DNA of 64,000 bases from Paenibacillus sp. Soil766 (lineage in GTDB: Bacteria; Bacillota; Bacilli; Paenibacillales; NBRC-103111), in assembly GCF_001428105.1 (NCBI RefSeq), contig NZ_LMSJ01000026.1, positions 21,808 through 85,807 on the forward strand, written 5' to 3'. Below the pieces are notes generated by a model. The model had not been told where the DNA came from. It saw only the letters and a list, made by a program, of their open reading frames with translations, and did no database searches. The translations under genes were made by a program, and so were the position numbers. Position 1 is the stretch's first letter. Every line of letters begins with the position of its first letter. Below, piece after piece: positions 1 to 8,490 of this stretch.

Positions 1-195
1 ACGAATGTAACGTATGACGAATGGATTTCACAGGATCAGATCATCGGACGACTCATTTGGAAAAACCGCAATGGTCGGCTTATTCAATTTACGAATCTAG
101 CTTCAAGTACTTGGGGCTGGGCTATACTTACACTCCCTCAGTTATCGCGGTTAGTTCAATTCTATTTGGTTCGAAGTAAACTTGCGAAATCGTAG
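1..195 (+). CDS. C-terminal part of an unidentified protein (cut by window start)
   Basis: Frame 1 is open from the first base to a TAG at 193-195 and gives 64 residues. The visible piece has a segment IIGRLIWKNRNGRLIQF followed by a Trp-rich hydrophobic stretch and a basic end. The first part resembles the last beta strands of S24/S26 (signal peptidase-like) proteins, but this is a weak impression and I do not assign a function. It ends 23 bases before the ABC exporter start, so it is probably in the same transcript. Confidence 0.5.
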   Translation, partial: TNVTYDEWISQDQIIGRLIWKNRNGRLIQFTNLASSTWGWAILTLPQLSRLVQFYLVRSKLAKS

Positions 196-218
196 AATAG
201 GTATGGAGTGTCGATGAG

Positions 219-2009
219 ATGAATGGTTTGTTGAAAATGAAAGAAGCTCGCCGCACGTATAAAGTTTTGAAGCCGTATATCAGGCAACACCGAAAACCTT
301 ACATAGGTCTCTTCCTCCTACTCTTCATTGAAATTATGCTAACTATTGGATTCTCATGGTTTTTTGGAACGATCACAGATGCAGCAATTCATAGTGACAT
401 CACACGGATGAAATGGTTAGTACCTCTTGGTATCACACTTGTTCTAATTAGCATTACCTCCACTTATCTATTTACCCTTTGGGAGACGATTGCCACCAAC
501 GCAGTTAAAAGGGACTTCTCTGAGCAACTTTTCAAACATATTTTACAATTACCAGGTAAACAAGTAGAACGTATTCATTCTGGTGATTTATTAGCTCATT
601 TCACGAATGACATTCATAATCTGGATGGTATTATTGGCAGCAGCCTAATAAATTTGATTAAGCTACCTTTTATTTATGGTGCTGTTCTCATTTATTTACT
701 GCAAATTCATTGGAAACTAGCGCTTTTATGTACATTTGTAGCACCGGTGGCCATGGTTTCTGGGGTTATCTTTGGCATATTACTGCGTAATAATAATAGG
801 CGAATTCAGAATTTGGTTGTTCAATTTAATGTGTTGCTAAATGAAACATTCCAAGGTTTTTTCGTTATACGCTCCTTCCTCATGGAGAAAGCAGTATTCA
901 CGAAATATGCGATTAAAAATAAGAAGCTCTATGCGTTGGAACTGAACAATGCTAGGCTGCGTGGCTGGTTCTATGTGGGAAGTCAAGCAGCCGCTTCGAT
1001 AACATTTCTTGTCAGTCTGTGCTTAGGTTCCTACTATATTTCCATTGGTTTGTTATCTGTAGGAGCTTTATTAACTTTCATCAATCTCGTCAATCATTTG
1101 GTGTATCCATTAACCGAGTTCGCTGGGCAATGGGCTGGTATACAGAAATCGATGTCGGCGATGGAGCGGATATTTCGTGTATTGGAGATCGAAGTGGAAT
1201 CCGATGATTTCCCAGCTGCGATGAGAGTTGAACCGTTGGTATCTTCTATTACCTTCAACGATATTACTTTCCACTATGAGGGGCAGGCCAATTTATTTGA
1301 ACACTTGAATGTACACATTCCAGCAGGGAAAATCGTAGCCATAGTTGGTTTAAGCGGAGCTGGGAAGACTACGTTATTCAATTTACTTCAGGGCTTCTAC
1401 AAACCGCAAACGGGTGAAATTGCCATTAATGGACGCCAAATCTCAAACCTGTCGGTTTCTGAGCGAAGAAGTCTATTCGCCCATGTTTCTCAGGAGACGA
1501 TGCTATTCAGCGGTACGATAAGAGATAACTTGCTAGTTGCACGGCTCGATATTACTGATCGCCAAATGGTTGAAGCAACGAAAATGGCTGGAATTCATAC
1601 CTATATTTCTACGCTGCCTCAGGGCTATGATACAGAGATTGGAGAAAACGGGTTGAAATTATCGGGTGGACAACGACAACGATTGGCGATCGCAAGGGCG
1701 ATTTTGAAAGAGGCACCCATACTATTATTAGATGAAGGTACCTCAGCCTTGGATAGCGAGACGGAATATCATGTGAAAGCGGCATTGGATCGCCTTATGC
1801 ATAATCGGACCACGCTCATTATTACACATCGCCTAGCGTCTATTCACAAAGCAGATTATATTATCGTGATGGAGCAAGGGGAAATTGTGCAAATGGGGCG
1901 ACATGAGGACATGATGCAGAAGGAAGGGGTATACCGTCGTTTGCAAGGGATGGAATCAAAGAGAGGAGAGTGGGGCTATGCTGATGCCTTTGATCAAAGC
2001 GTTGTATGA
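219..2009 (+). CDS. ABC exporter, fused permease and ATPase (596 aa)
   Basis: Half-transporter of the bacterial exporter (MsbA/LmrA-like) type. Residues about 25-320 hold the membrane domain with five to six hydrophobic segments; the ATPase follows with Walker A GLSGAGKT (377-384), signature LSGGQ (481-485) and Walker B ILLLDEG (501-507). It would act as a homodimer in the membrane. GGAG ten bases upstream supports the ATG at 219. It overlaps the next nucleotidyltransferase-like gene by 32 bases, so the two are translationally linked. Its place just upstream of a lasso peptide operon that has its own exporter suggests a second exporter for the same or a neighbouring peptide system. Substrate is unknown. 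Confidence 0.9.
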   Translation: MNGLLKMKEARRTYKVLKPYIRQHRKPYIGLFLLLFIEIMLTIGFSWFFGTITDAAIHSDITRMKWLVPLGITLVLISITSTYLFTLWETIATNAVKRDFSEQLFKHILQLPGKQVERIHSGDLLAHFTNDIHNLDGIIGSSLINLIKLPFIYGAVLIYLLQIHWKLALLCTFVAPVAMVSGVIFGILLRNNNRRIQNLVVQFNVLLNETFQGFFVIRSFLMEKAVFTKYAIKNKKLYALELNNARLRGWFYVGSQAAASITFLVSLCLGSYYISIGLLSVGALLTFINLVNHLVYPLTEFAGQWAGIQKSMSAMERIFRVLEIEVESDDFPAAMRVEPLVSSITFNDITFHYEGQANLFEHLNVHIPAGKIVAIVGLSGAGKTTLFNLLQGFYKPQTGEIAINGRQISNLSVSERRSLFAHVSQETMLFSGTIRDNLLVARLDITDRQMVEATKMAGIHTYISTLPQGYDTEIGENGLKLSGGQRQRLAIARAILKEAPILLLDEGTSALDSETEYHVKAALDRLMHNRTTLIITHRLASIHKADYIIVMEQGEIVQMGRHEDMMQKEGVYRRLQGMESKRGEWGYADAFDQSVV

Positions 2010-2985
2010 TCCGCAAGCTGCTCTTCCGGGGGAGACGAAGTTGTATGAGAACGCACTGGAGGAAATCAAACGATTTTCTATAGGTTCACAACTGTACGCT
2101 TTGATCCATCAGCAAGGAAAATGGGCCCAGTTTCCTACTTTTTTTCAAGAACGTTTAAAACAGCTGTGTGATGAGACGCGGTGTCTGAATTTTTTTATCA
2201 AAAATCAACAGGACCAAATCCTTCGACAATTCGAGGCATCGCGTATTTCCGTCATTCCGTTAAAAGGTGTTCGATTTGCTGAGAAGTATTTCGGCCATTT
2301 CGGCGCGCGAGCAACTTCGGATATTGATGTATTAATCCAGAAGTCCGATTTGGATACCGCGATTGATTGCCTGAAATCTCTCGGGTTCGTCATTGAGGAG
2401 ATGAGGTCTCCGTCTCACTTCCATTGGAGTTTCTCCAAACGATTGCCGTCTAGTCCGATTCCATTGACCGTTGAGCTGCATTGGAATGTACTTGTGGAAC
2501 AAACGTCCAATATTAATATGAGGGAATTCTGGGAGCATGCGACGCCATTCGCCTCTTATCAGTACGTGAAGGAACTTTCCGTCTATCATACGTTCTATAT
2601 GATTTGCTTGCACGGTTGGAGTCATTATATGGATTCACCTAAGTATTATATGGACATTATGCAATTGATTCATCGTCATCATAAGGCAATAAACTTTGAT
2701 GTACTCTTCAAGGATGCTGCTTCACATCAAACACTAAAAAGATTACACCGCACGCTAATCAAAGTGTACGTTCATTTCCCACATCTAGGGGATTTCAAAG
2801 AACTTCCTGTGTCTTATAAGAAGGCGAGTAGTGCGTCTGGCAGCCCTTATTTGGTGGCATTAGCGAATAAGATTAATAATAAATTTTTCAACTTTGATTC
2901 GGCGTCGCATACATGGGCGGCACTGATCCACGCCCTCTCTAACTTGGGAAATTCAAGGATTTCTAGCAGAATAAAAAAGTTTTAA
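1978..2985 (+). CDS. nucleotidyltransferase family protein (NTP_transf_5-like), 335 aa
   Basis: The N-terminal half carries the pattern PLKGV (residues 94-98) followed by ATSDIDVLI, with the metal-binding pair D115/D117, typical of the uncharacterised nucleotidyltransferase family often seen in lasso peptide clusters. The rest is helical without known motifs. The start ATG at 1978 has GGAG upstream and lies inside the end of the ABC exporter gene. A second, longer member of the same family closes the lasso operon at 8968. The reaction is unknown; transfer of a nucleotidyl or related group to a peptide or small molecule is only inferred from the fold. Confidence 0.85.
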   Translation: MLMPLIKALYDPQAALPGETKLYENALEEIKRFSIGSQLYALIHQQGKWAQFPTFFQERLKQLCDETRCLNFFIKNQQDQILRQFEASRISVIPLKGVRFAEKYFGHFGARATSDIDVLIQKSDLDTAIDCLKSLGFVIEEMRSPSHFHWSFSKRLPSSPIPLTVELHWNVLVEQTSNINMREFWEHATPFASYQYVKELSVYHTFYMICLHGWSHYMDSPKYYMDIMQLIHRHHKAINFDVLFKDAASHQTLKRLHRTLIKVYVHFPHLGDFKELPVSYKKASSASGSPYLVALANKINNKFFNFDSASHTWAALIHALSNLGNSRISSRIKKF

Positions 2986-2992
2986 TAAGCAG

Positions 2993-3021
2993 TTGACAGT
3001 GGAGATAGAAGATGATATTCT
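2993..3021 (+). promoter_or_regulatory. sigma-A promoter of the lasso peptide operon
   Basis: TTGACA at 2993-2998, a 17-base spacer and TATTCT at 3016-3021. Predicted transcription start is near 3028, which is the first base of a SinR-type palindrome. It is the only good promoter between the upstream gene and the cyclase gene. Confidence 0.75.
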
Positions 3022-3027
3022 GAGATT

Positions 3028-3043
3028 GTTCTTGATAAAGAAC
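3028..3043. promoter_or_regulatory. SinR-type operator at the lasso promoter
   Basis: GTTCTTGATAAAGAAC, a 16-bp near-perfect palindrome with two GTTCTT half-sites, lies right after the -10 box at the expected start of transcription. Extra SinR half-sites (GTTCTYT or its complement) follow at 3059-3065, 3070-3076 and 3127-3133. Established: B. subtilis SinR binds GTTCTYT. Inferred: repression of the lasso operon. Confidence 0.75.
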
Positions 3044-3058
3044 GGCATGAGCGTAAAT

Positions 3059-3133
3059 AGAGAACATTCAGAGAACGATAAGTGATGCTAAAGAGAATTC
3101 CTTATTTGAAAAAGTCATCACTAAATGTTCTCT
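3059..3133 (+). promoter_or_regulatory. leader inverted repeat carrying SinR half-sites
   Basis: AGAGAACATT (3059-3068) is complementary to AATGTTCTCT (3124-3133), and AGTGATG (3081-3087) to CATCACT (3116-3122). Together they form a 10+7 bp interrupted stem in the 5' untranslated leader of the cyclase gene. The outer arms are SinR half-sites, so the repeat may serve DNA looping, RNA folding or both. Confidence 0.45.
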
Positions 3134-3190
3134 AATAAGAATATACACCGGAAATACCATCTTTGAGTTTTGGCTATGTGGAGGGAAAGT

Positions 3191-5134
3191 ATGAGTGCAA
3201 TAACGGGGATCTATCACTTCAATCAAGCGCATGTGAGTACTGAATATGGCCAAAGATTAATGCAAGGATTACAGAAGTATCCATCTGATGATGTTCGGAC
3301 CTGGTACGATCAGCAAATTTTTCTTGGCTGCCATTCGCAATGGATTACACCAGAATCAGTGGGGGAACGCAATCCATACTATGATTCAGCAAGGCGATTA
3401 GTAGTAGCCGCTGATGCGATTATTGATAACCGTGATGAATTGTTCCAGCTTCTAAATATAGAAGCGAGTAGGCAGAAATCGATGACAGACAGCGAGTTGA
3501 TTGTACTAACTTATAGCAAATGGGGCGAGGATGCGCCTAAGTATTTAATTGGTGACTTCGCATTTATGATATGGGATGAGAGAAATCAGCTGCTATTTGG
3601 TGCAAGAGATTTCTCGGGCAGCCGCACGCTTTACTATCATTGTAACAAGGAACGTTTCGCATTCTGTACGGTGATTCAGCCTTTGTTAAGCTTATCCCAG
3701 GTGAATAAAAATATTAACGAACATTGGATTGCGGAATACTTGGCAAATCCAGGTGTAATCGAATGCGTTGATGATACGTCAACAGTGTTTAGAGACATTC
3801 AACAGTTACCTCCATCCCATTCCATTTCGATCACCGGTGAGAGAGTGACTGTATCGAGATATTGCAAAATCACGCAACAGGAAGAACGATTGAAGTTAAA
3901 GTCAGATAAAGAGTATGAAGAGGCGTTCTTGGATGTGTTTCAACAAGCGATCCAATCGCGGCTGCGAACACATCGTCAAGTTGGAGCCTTCTTAAGCGGA
4001 GGACTTGATTCAGGCACGATCGTTAGCTTGGCGGCAAGAGAATTAAATAAGCAAAATAGTAAATTACATACGTATAGTTACATTCCAGTAGAAGATTACA
4101 TCGATTGGACACCTAAGAGTAAAGTAGCGGACGAAAGACCGTACATCCATTCGACTGTCAATCATGTTGGGAACATTACGGATAACTATTTGGACTTTAA
4201 AGGGAAAAGTGCATTAACCGAAGTAGATGACTGGCTTGAGATGCTTGAAATGCCCTATAAAATATTTGAGAATTCCTACTGGATAAATGGCATCTATGAA
4301 AAAGCGCAGAAGCAAGGTGTAGGGGTACTCTTAAGTGGTGCCAGAGGAAACAATACAATCTCGTGGGGACCTGCCTTGTCCCATTATGCTTCCCTATTAA
4401 AAGAAATGAAATGGATCCGCCTTTTTAGGGAAATGGAAATGTATAGCGCTAACAATGGTGTGAAAAAAACAAGGTTCATGAAGGCTATCGCTCAAAAGGC
4501 ATATCCTTTCATGGTTCGCGGGAATGGACAGCAAATGGAGTATCACTTCCCAAAGTTGATTCATCCTGATCTTGCTGAGCGAACAGATGTTTACAAGAAG
4601 CTGCAGGCCTACGATATCGATTCAAATGGGTTTGCTAGTCCATCCAATATCTTTGAGACTAGAAAAAAGCACTTTGAACAAACATTCGTATGGAATCTAA
4701 ATGGTACTTGTGGTACGAAATCATCACTACGCTACTCAGTCTGGAATCGAGATCCAACGAATGATTTGCGCGTGATCAAGTTCTGTCTCTCCGTTCCTGA
4801 GAATCAAACGGTGAAAGATGGCATGGATCGTGCCTTAATCAGAAGATCGACCAAAGGATTACTGCCGGATCAAGTGAGATTGAATCAACGAATTCGGGGT
4901 ATTCAAGGGGCTGATGGTATTCATCGCATGGCGCCAGCCTGGGATTCTTTTATTCAGGAATTGCAGCAGCTTGTTAATGACCCGCAAATCTCGTCGTACA
5001 TTAACATTCCGGTTGTCAAAGAAGCGATAGCTAGAATCGAGGGTATCTCGCGGCCGAATAATCCATTCGACGCAGATTATAGCATTCTAATGCGAAGTTT
5101 AATTATGTACAGATTCTTACAAAAAAATGCTTGA
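3191..5134 (+). CDS. lasso peptide macrolactam synthetase (C protein), asparagine synthase-like, 647 aa
   Basis: Closes the lasso ring by adenylating the side-chain carboxyl of an acidic core residue and joining it to the core N-terminus. The C-terminal half has the ATP pyrophosphatase loop SGGLDSG at about residues 269-275, as in asparagine synthetase B. The N-terminal glutaminase-like domain begins MSAITGIYHF and lacks the catalytic Cys2, which is normal for lasso cyclases because no ammonia is needed. An in-frame ATG lies upstream at 3170, but GGAGGG five bases before 3191 favours the later start. First gene of the lasso operon, under the SinR-type operator, and 14 bases before the precursor gene. 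Confidence 0.93.
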   Translation: MSAITGIYHFNQAHVSTEYGQRLMQGLQKYPSDDVRTWYDQQIFLGCHSQWITPESVGERNPYYDSARRLVVAADAIIDNRDELFQLLNIEASRQKSMTDSELIVLTYSKWGEDAPKYLIGDFAFMIWDERNQLLFGARDFSGSRTLYYHCNKERFAFCTVIQPLLSLSQVNKNINEHWIAEYLANPGVIECVDDTSTVFRDIQQLPPSHSISITGERVTVSRYCKITQQEERLKLKSDKEYEEAFLDVFQQAIQSRLRTHRQVGAFLSGGLDSGTIVSLAARELNKQNSKLHTYSYIPVEDYIDWTPKSKVADERPYIHSTVNHVGNITDNYLDFKGKSALTEVDDWLEMLEMPYKIFENSYWINGIYEKAQKQGVGVLLSGARGNNTISWGPALSHYASLLKEMKWIRLFREMEMYSANNGVKKTRFMKAIAQKAYPFMVRGNGQQMEYHFPKLIHPDLAERTDVYKKLQAYDIDSNGFASPSNIFETRKKHFEQTFVWNLNGTCGTKSSLRYSVWNRDPTNDLRVIKFCLSVPENQTVKDGMDRALIRRSTKGLLPDQVRLNQRIRGIQGADGIHRMAPAWDSFIQELQQLVNDPQISSYINIPVVKEAIARIEGISRPNNPFDADYSILMRSLIMYRFLQKNA

Positions 5135-5148
5135 AGGGAGGTGAGTAT

Positions 5149-5277
5149 ATGAACAAAACATGGGAAAAACCAGAATTAGAAGTACTTGATGTGAAAATGA
5201 CTATGACAGGATTTCCGGATCAACAGCGGGACTTCTTGGACACTAATAACACAGAACACCTTATGGGACCAAGCTAG
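5149..5277 (+). CDS. lasso peptide precursor (A peptide), 42 aa
   Basis: AGGGAGGTGAG gives a very strong ribosome site just after the cyclase stop. The leader is MNKTWEKPELEVLDVKMTM (19 residues). It matches the paeninodin-type pattern YxxPxLxxL, but with Trp5 in place of Tyr, and has the Thr at -2 expected at lasso cleavage sites. The predicted 23-residue core starts TGFPDQQRD, so Thr1 would be joined to Asp9 in a nine-residue ring, and ends HLMGPS. The C-terminal Ser fits the kinase encoded next, which in paeninodin phosphorylates the terminal Ser. Ring residue, cleavage site and phosphorylation are inferred from family rules, not shown. Confidence 0.92.
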   Translation: MNKTWEKPELEVLDVKMTMTGFPDQQRDFLDTNNTEHLMGPS

Positions 5278-5314
5278 ATTCAAGTTATCTGATACTTATA
5301 ATTCCTGTGTTAAA

Positions 5315-5350
5315 AGCCCTTATACTGGAAAGTATGAGGGCTCGTTTTTT
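5315..5350 (+). terminator. intrinsic attenuator between precursor and maturation genes
   Basis: AGCCCTTATACT and AGTATGAGGGCT form a 12-bp stem (one G-T pair) around GGAA, followed by CG and six T. It lies 38 bases after the precursor stop and before the kinase gene, in the same direction. Partial termination here would give more precursor mRNA than enzyme mRNA. Confidence 0.85.
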
Positions 5351-5412
5351 AAAATTTAAGAATGTAATTGTTTGTGCAAAGTCCTACATGAAAAAGCTTG
5401 GAGTGGGTAATA

Positions 5413-6348
5413 ATGCAAAGTTCCGTAAAAGACAACTATTATCGAGCCTTCGGATTTACCGTGGTAAGTGAAATTCACCTACCCGAGTTAGAACAAGTAA
5501 ATGATATTCAGGGATCGCCTGATATCAGCATCGAGATTTCCGACTTAACAGAATTATGGGATAACATGGAAGCGGTGCTTGGAAAATATACAGTACGTGA
5601 GGAAAGAGTCATTTTTCAAATCCCTCATTTAGGTATATTTTGCATTGAACATGGAAAAAAAATACTCATTTCACCCGCCATTGGCTCAGACAAGGATGAA
5701 ATTAGGCTTTATATATTAGGATCTTGTATGGGAGCGCTATTGCTTCAAAGGAAAATTCTCCCTTTACACGGCAGTGCAGTCGTTATTGAAGGAAATGCCT
5801 ACGCGATTGTTGGAGATTCAGGAGCTGGCAAATCTACGCTTGCATCAGCCATTATGAAAGACGGATATCCTTTATTAAGCGATGATGTCATTGCCATTTC
5901 CTTCTCATCAGATCATCAAACGGCTTATGTGACACCTTCTTACCCGCAGCAGAAACTGTGGCAAGAAAGCATGGCACACTTTGGGATGGAAACAGCTGGC
6001 TATCGCCCGTTATTTAAAAGAGAAACCAAATTTTCAATTCCAGTTGCATCCAATTTTGAGTCAAAGCCTGTACCCATTGCAGGAATTTTTGAATTAGTCA
6101 AATCAGATGGGGAGCAAGTTGTCATTCAACGGATTCCTAATCTAGAGGGCTTATCCATGTTATATCATCACACATTTCGTAATTTCTTAGTTCATCGATT
6201 GAACCTGTCATCCTGGCACTTTGACATAACGGCTAAACTCGTTAATAAGCTGAGTCTATACCGATTAGAACGTCCTGTTTCTAAATTTACAGCACCAGAT
6301 CTCGTATCTGCCATAATGACTACAATCTCTAGGAGGAATATATCATGA
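5413..6348 (+). CDS. lasso peptide precursor kinase (HprK-like), 311 aa
   Basis: Homologue of the HPr kinase fold enzymes found in paeninodin-type clusters (PadeK type), which phosphorylate the C-terminal Ser of the lasso precursor. Visible motifs: PLHGSAV (residues 117-123), P-loop GDSGAGKS (134-141) and LLSDDV (154-159), the usual Mg/ATP residues. The first third is a variable substrate-binding part. Start chosen at ATG 5413 because GGAG lies nine bases upstream; a TTG at 5398 would add five residues. It ends in an ATGA overlap with the PqqD-like gene. Family function is established; activity on this precursor is inferred from its terminal Ser. Confidence 0.9.
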   Translation: MQSSVKDNYYRAFGFTVVSEIHLPELEQVNDIQGSPDISIEISDLTELWDNMEAVLGKYTVREERVIFQIPHLGIFCIEHGKKILISPAIGSDKDEIRLYILGSCMGALLLQRKILPLHGSAVVIEGNAYAIVGDSGAGKSTLASAIMKDGYPLLSDDVIAISFSSDHQTAYVTPSYPQQKLWQESMAHFGMETAGYRPLFKRETKFSIPVASNFESKPVPIAGIFELVKSDGEQVVIQRIPNLEGLSMLYHHTFRNFLVHRLNLSSWHFDITAKLVNKLSLYRLERPVSKFTAPDLVSAIMTTISRRNIS

Positions 6349-6653
6349 TAACGAATCAGACACTTGATATCACACAAGAAGTTGTGCAAAAGGATGGGCA
6401 TATCGTAAGTGATATGGGTGGAGAAAAAGTTATGTTAAGTATTGAAAATGGCAAATATTACAATTTGGGATCAGTTGGTGGGATTATATGGGATTTAATT
6501 CAAGAACCTATGAAAGTAGAGCATCTCATCGATAAATTAATAGAACAATATGATGTTGAACGATCCGTTTGCGAGGGGCATGTACTTTCATTTCTAGAGC
6601 ATATGGTTAAAGAAGGGCTAATTCATAATAAAGAAACAGGGGATGTACGTTGA
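6345..6653 (+). CDS. lasso leader-recognition protein B1 (PqqD-like RRE), 102 aa
   Basis: PqqD-fold RiPP recognition element that binds the precursor leader and presents it to the B2 peptidase. The segment MLSIENGKYYNLGSVGGIIW (about residues 28-47) is the typical PqqD beta-hairpin and helix start, followed by LIDKLIEQYDV and a C-terminal helix ending FLEHMVKEGLI. It begins inside the kinase stop codon and ends in a TTGA overlap with the exporter gene, so translation is tightly coupled. The Trp-for-Tyr change in its leader target should be matched in its binding groove. Confidence 0.9.
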   Translation: MITNQTLDITQEVVQKDGHIVSDMGGEKVMLSIENGKYYNLGSVGGIIWDLIQEPMKVEHLIDKLIEQYDVERSVCEGHVLSFLEHMVKEGLIHNKETGDVR

Positions 6654-8455
6654 AATCCATTATTTACTGGGCAAAACGGTTGTATAACAATACCGGGAAA
6701 AAGTTGTATGTAAGCCTTTTCGGCATGATCCTCATTAGTCTATTTGAAGGAATTGGTATTATTATGCTAATCCCTATGCTGAATATGAGCGGAATCTTTG
6801 ATTTGAATGTTACGCATATTCCGATATCTGATAAATTAGATGTTTTGCGAGAATTGCCACGTATCTGGGGCTTAACAGTCATTTTGGGGATTTATATTTT
6901 ACTTGTACTTGGTCAAGGCGTGATGAAATGGATAATTACCGAAGGAAATACGAAGATTCATCAAGGTTTTATGCATCATGTTAGACTAGATACGTTTAGC
7001 TCATTGTTGCGGGCAAAATGGGACTTTCATTTGAAAAGAAGAAAATCAGATTATGTCAATTCATTGACCGCCGAAATAGCTGGTGTCAGTGGTGGGATTA
7101 ATGCCTTATTACAACTGGTTACTTCACTCATTTTCACCTTGCTTCAAATTGGTTTAGCCTTTTGGTTATCTGCAAAGTTAGCCATTTTTGTTTTGGTTTG
7201 CGGGTTGGCTGTAGCTTTCATTTTCAGAAAATTTGTCCATAAATCCAAAGTAATCGGGCAGCATACCATGGAATTGGGGAAATATTATCTCGCAGGTATT
7301 ACTGATCAATTAAACGGAATAAAGGACATTAAGAGTAATATGCTAGAGTATTCTCGTATGAACTGGATGAAGGAGCTCGATAGCCAAATACAGCAAGAGC
7401 AGCTCGCACACGTCAGATTGAAGAACACATCTCAGTTCGTGTATCAGACGGCAGCAGCACTCTTTATTGCACTTTTTATTTTCCTTTCGGTTGGCATCTT
7501 TCAATCACAGTTAGAACAGTTATTATTAATTATTCTCATCTTTTCCAGGTTGTGGCCTCGTTTAAATGGAATTCAATCGAATATGGAGAGCATAGCCGCT
7601 TCAGTTCCTGCCTTCACAGCACTGAAATTGCTTCATGATGAATGTAAAGAATCGCAAGAATTTACTATGCATGAGGCTGTATCTGCAGACGAGACCATTG
7701 ATCTAAAGGAAAGCATAGAATGTCGGCAAGTGTATTTCCGCTATAACCGAAAACAGTCCATGTACGCACTCCAAAACATCAACTTACAAATCCCAGTTAA
7801 TCGTATGACTGCTATAGTAGGACGTTCAGGGGCAGGGAAAAGTACATTGATCGATATCCTAATGGGACTTATGCTGCCAGAGGAAGGACAAGTTTTGGTT
7901 GATGGCGTGCCTTTAACACAAGAGCTCTTATTATCGTTTCGTGCATCAATTAGTTATGTCTCGCAGGATCCCTTCCTTTTCAATGCAAGTATAAGGGAAA
8001 ATTTGCTGTTGGTTAAACCAGACGCTACCGAAGATGACATTCATGAGGCGCTTGCGTTCTCAGCATCAGCCGAATTTGTTGCTAAGCTCCCTCAAGGTCT
8101 GGATACAACAATCGGTGATCGTGGAGTTCGATTGTCTGGAGGCGAGCGTCAACGGCTTGTATTGGCTAGAGCTATACTTCGGAAGCCTTCCATTCTTGTA
8201 TTAGATGAAGCGACTAGTGCCTTAGATACGGATAATGAGACGAAAATTCAAGAAGCTTTAGATTTGTTAAAGGGTAAAATGACAATTATCGTGATTGCCC
8301 ATCGCTTATCAACAATTCGGAATGCAGATCAAGTTCTTGTCATTGATCAAGGAGCCATTGTTCAGACGGGGATTTTCAGTCAACTTGCCAATGAAAAGAG
8401 CAGCATGCTGAATCATCTAGTTGATGGACAGAATGTGGCAAGAAAGAATGGTTAG
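6650..8455 (+). CDS. lasso peptide ABC exporter (D protein), 601 aa
   Basis: Fused membrane and ATPase half-transporter that would export the mature lasso peptide and provide self-protection. Residues about 15-310 hold the hydrophobic segments. The ATPase part has Walker A GRSGAGKST, signature LSGGERQR and Walker B ILVLDEATSALD. Translation appears to start at a TTG (6650-6652) overlapping the B1 stop, with AGGGG upstream. It lies between B1 and B2, as in several Bacillota lasso operons. It is not a close copy of the exporter at 219, so the two may carry different cargo. Confidence 0.9.
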   Translation: MKSIIYWAKRLYNNTGKKLYVSLFGMILISLFEGIGIIMLIPMLNMSGIFDLNVTHIPISDKLDVLRELPRIWGLTVILGIYILLVLGQGVMKWIITEGNTKIHQGFMHHVRLDTFSSLLRAKWDFHLKRRKSDYVNSLTAEIAGVSGGINALLQLVTSLIFTLLQIGLAFWLSAKLAIFVLVCGLAVAFIFRKFVHKSKVIGQHTMELGKYYLAGITDQLNGIKDIKSNMLEYSRMNWMKELDSQIQQEQLAHVRLKNTSQFVYQTAAALFIALFIFLSVGIFQSQLEQLLLIILIFSRLWPRLNGIQSNMESIAASVPAFTALKLLHDECKESQEFTMHEAVSADETIDLKESIECRQVYFRYNRKQSMYALQNINLQIPVNRMTAIVGRSGAGKSTLIDILMGLMLPEEGQVLVDGVPLTQELLLSFRASISYVSQDPFLFNASIRENLLLVKPDATEDDIHEALAFSASAEFVAKLPQGLDTTIGDRGVRLSGGERQRLVLARAILRKPSILVLDEATSALDTDNETKIQEALDLLKGKMTIIVIAHRLSTIRNADQVLVIDQGAIVQTGIFSQLANEKSSMLNHLVDGQNVARKNG

Positions 8456-8490
8456 TTGGAATCATAACGATTATTCGGATGGAGTCAATG

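Noticed and set aside
3127..3133. Isolated GTTCTYT heptamers as operators everywhere
   Set aside because: Seven-base matches occur by chance, for example at 45601 and inside the terminator at 44019; only palindromic or clustered sites were counted.
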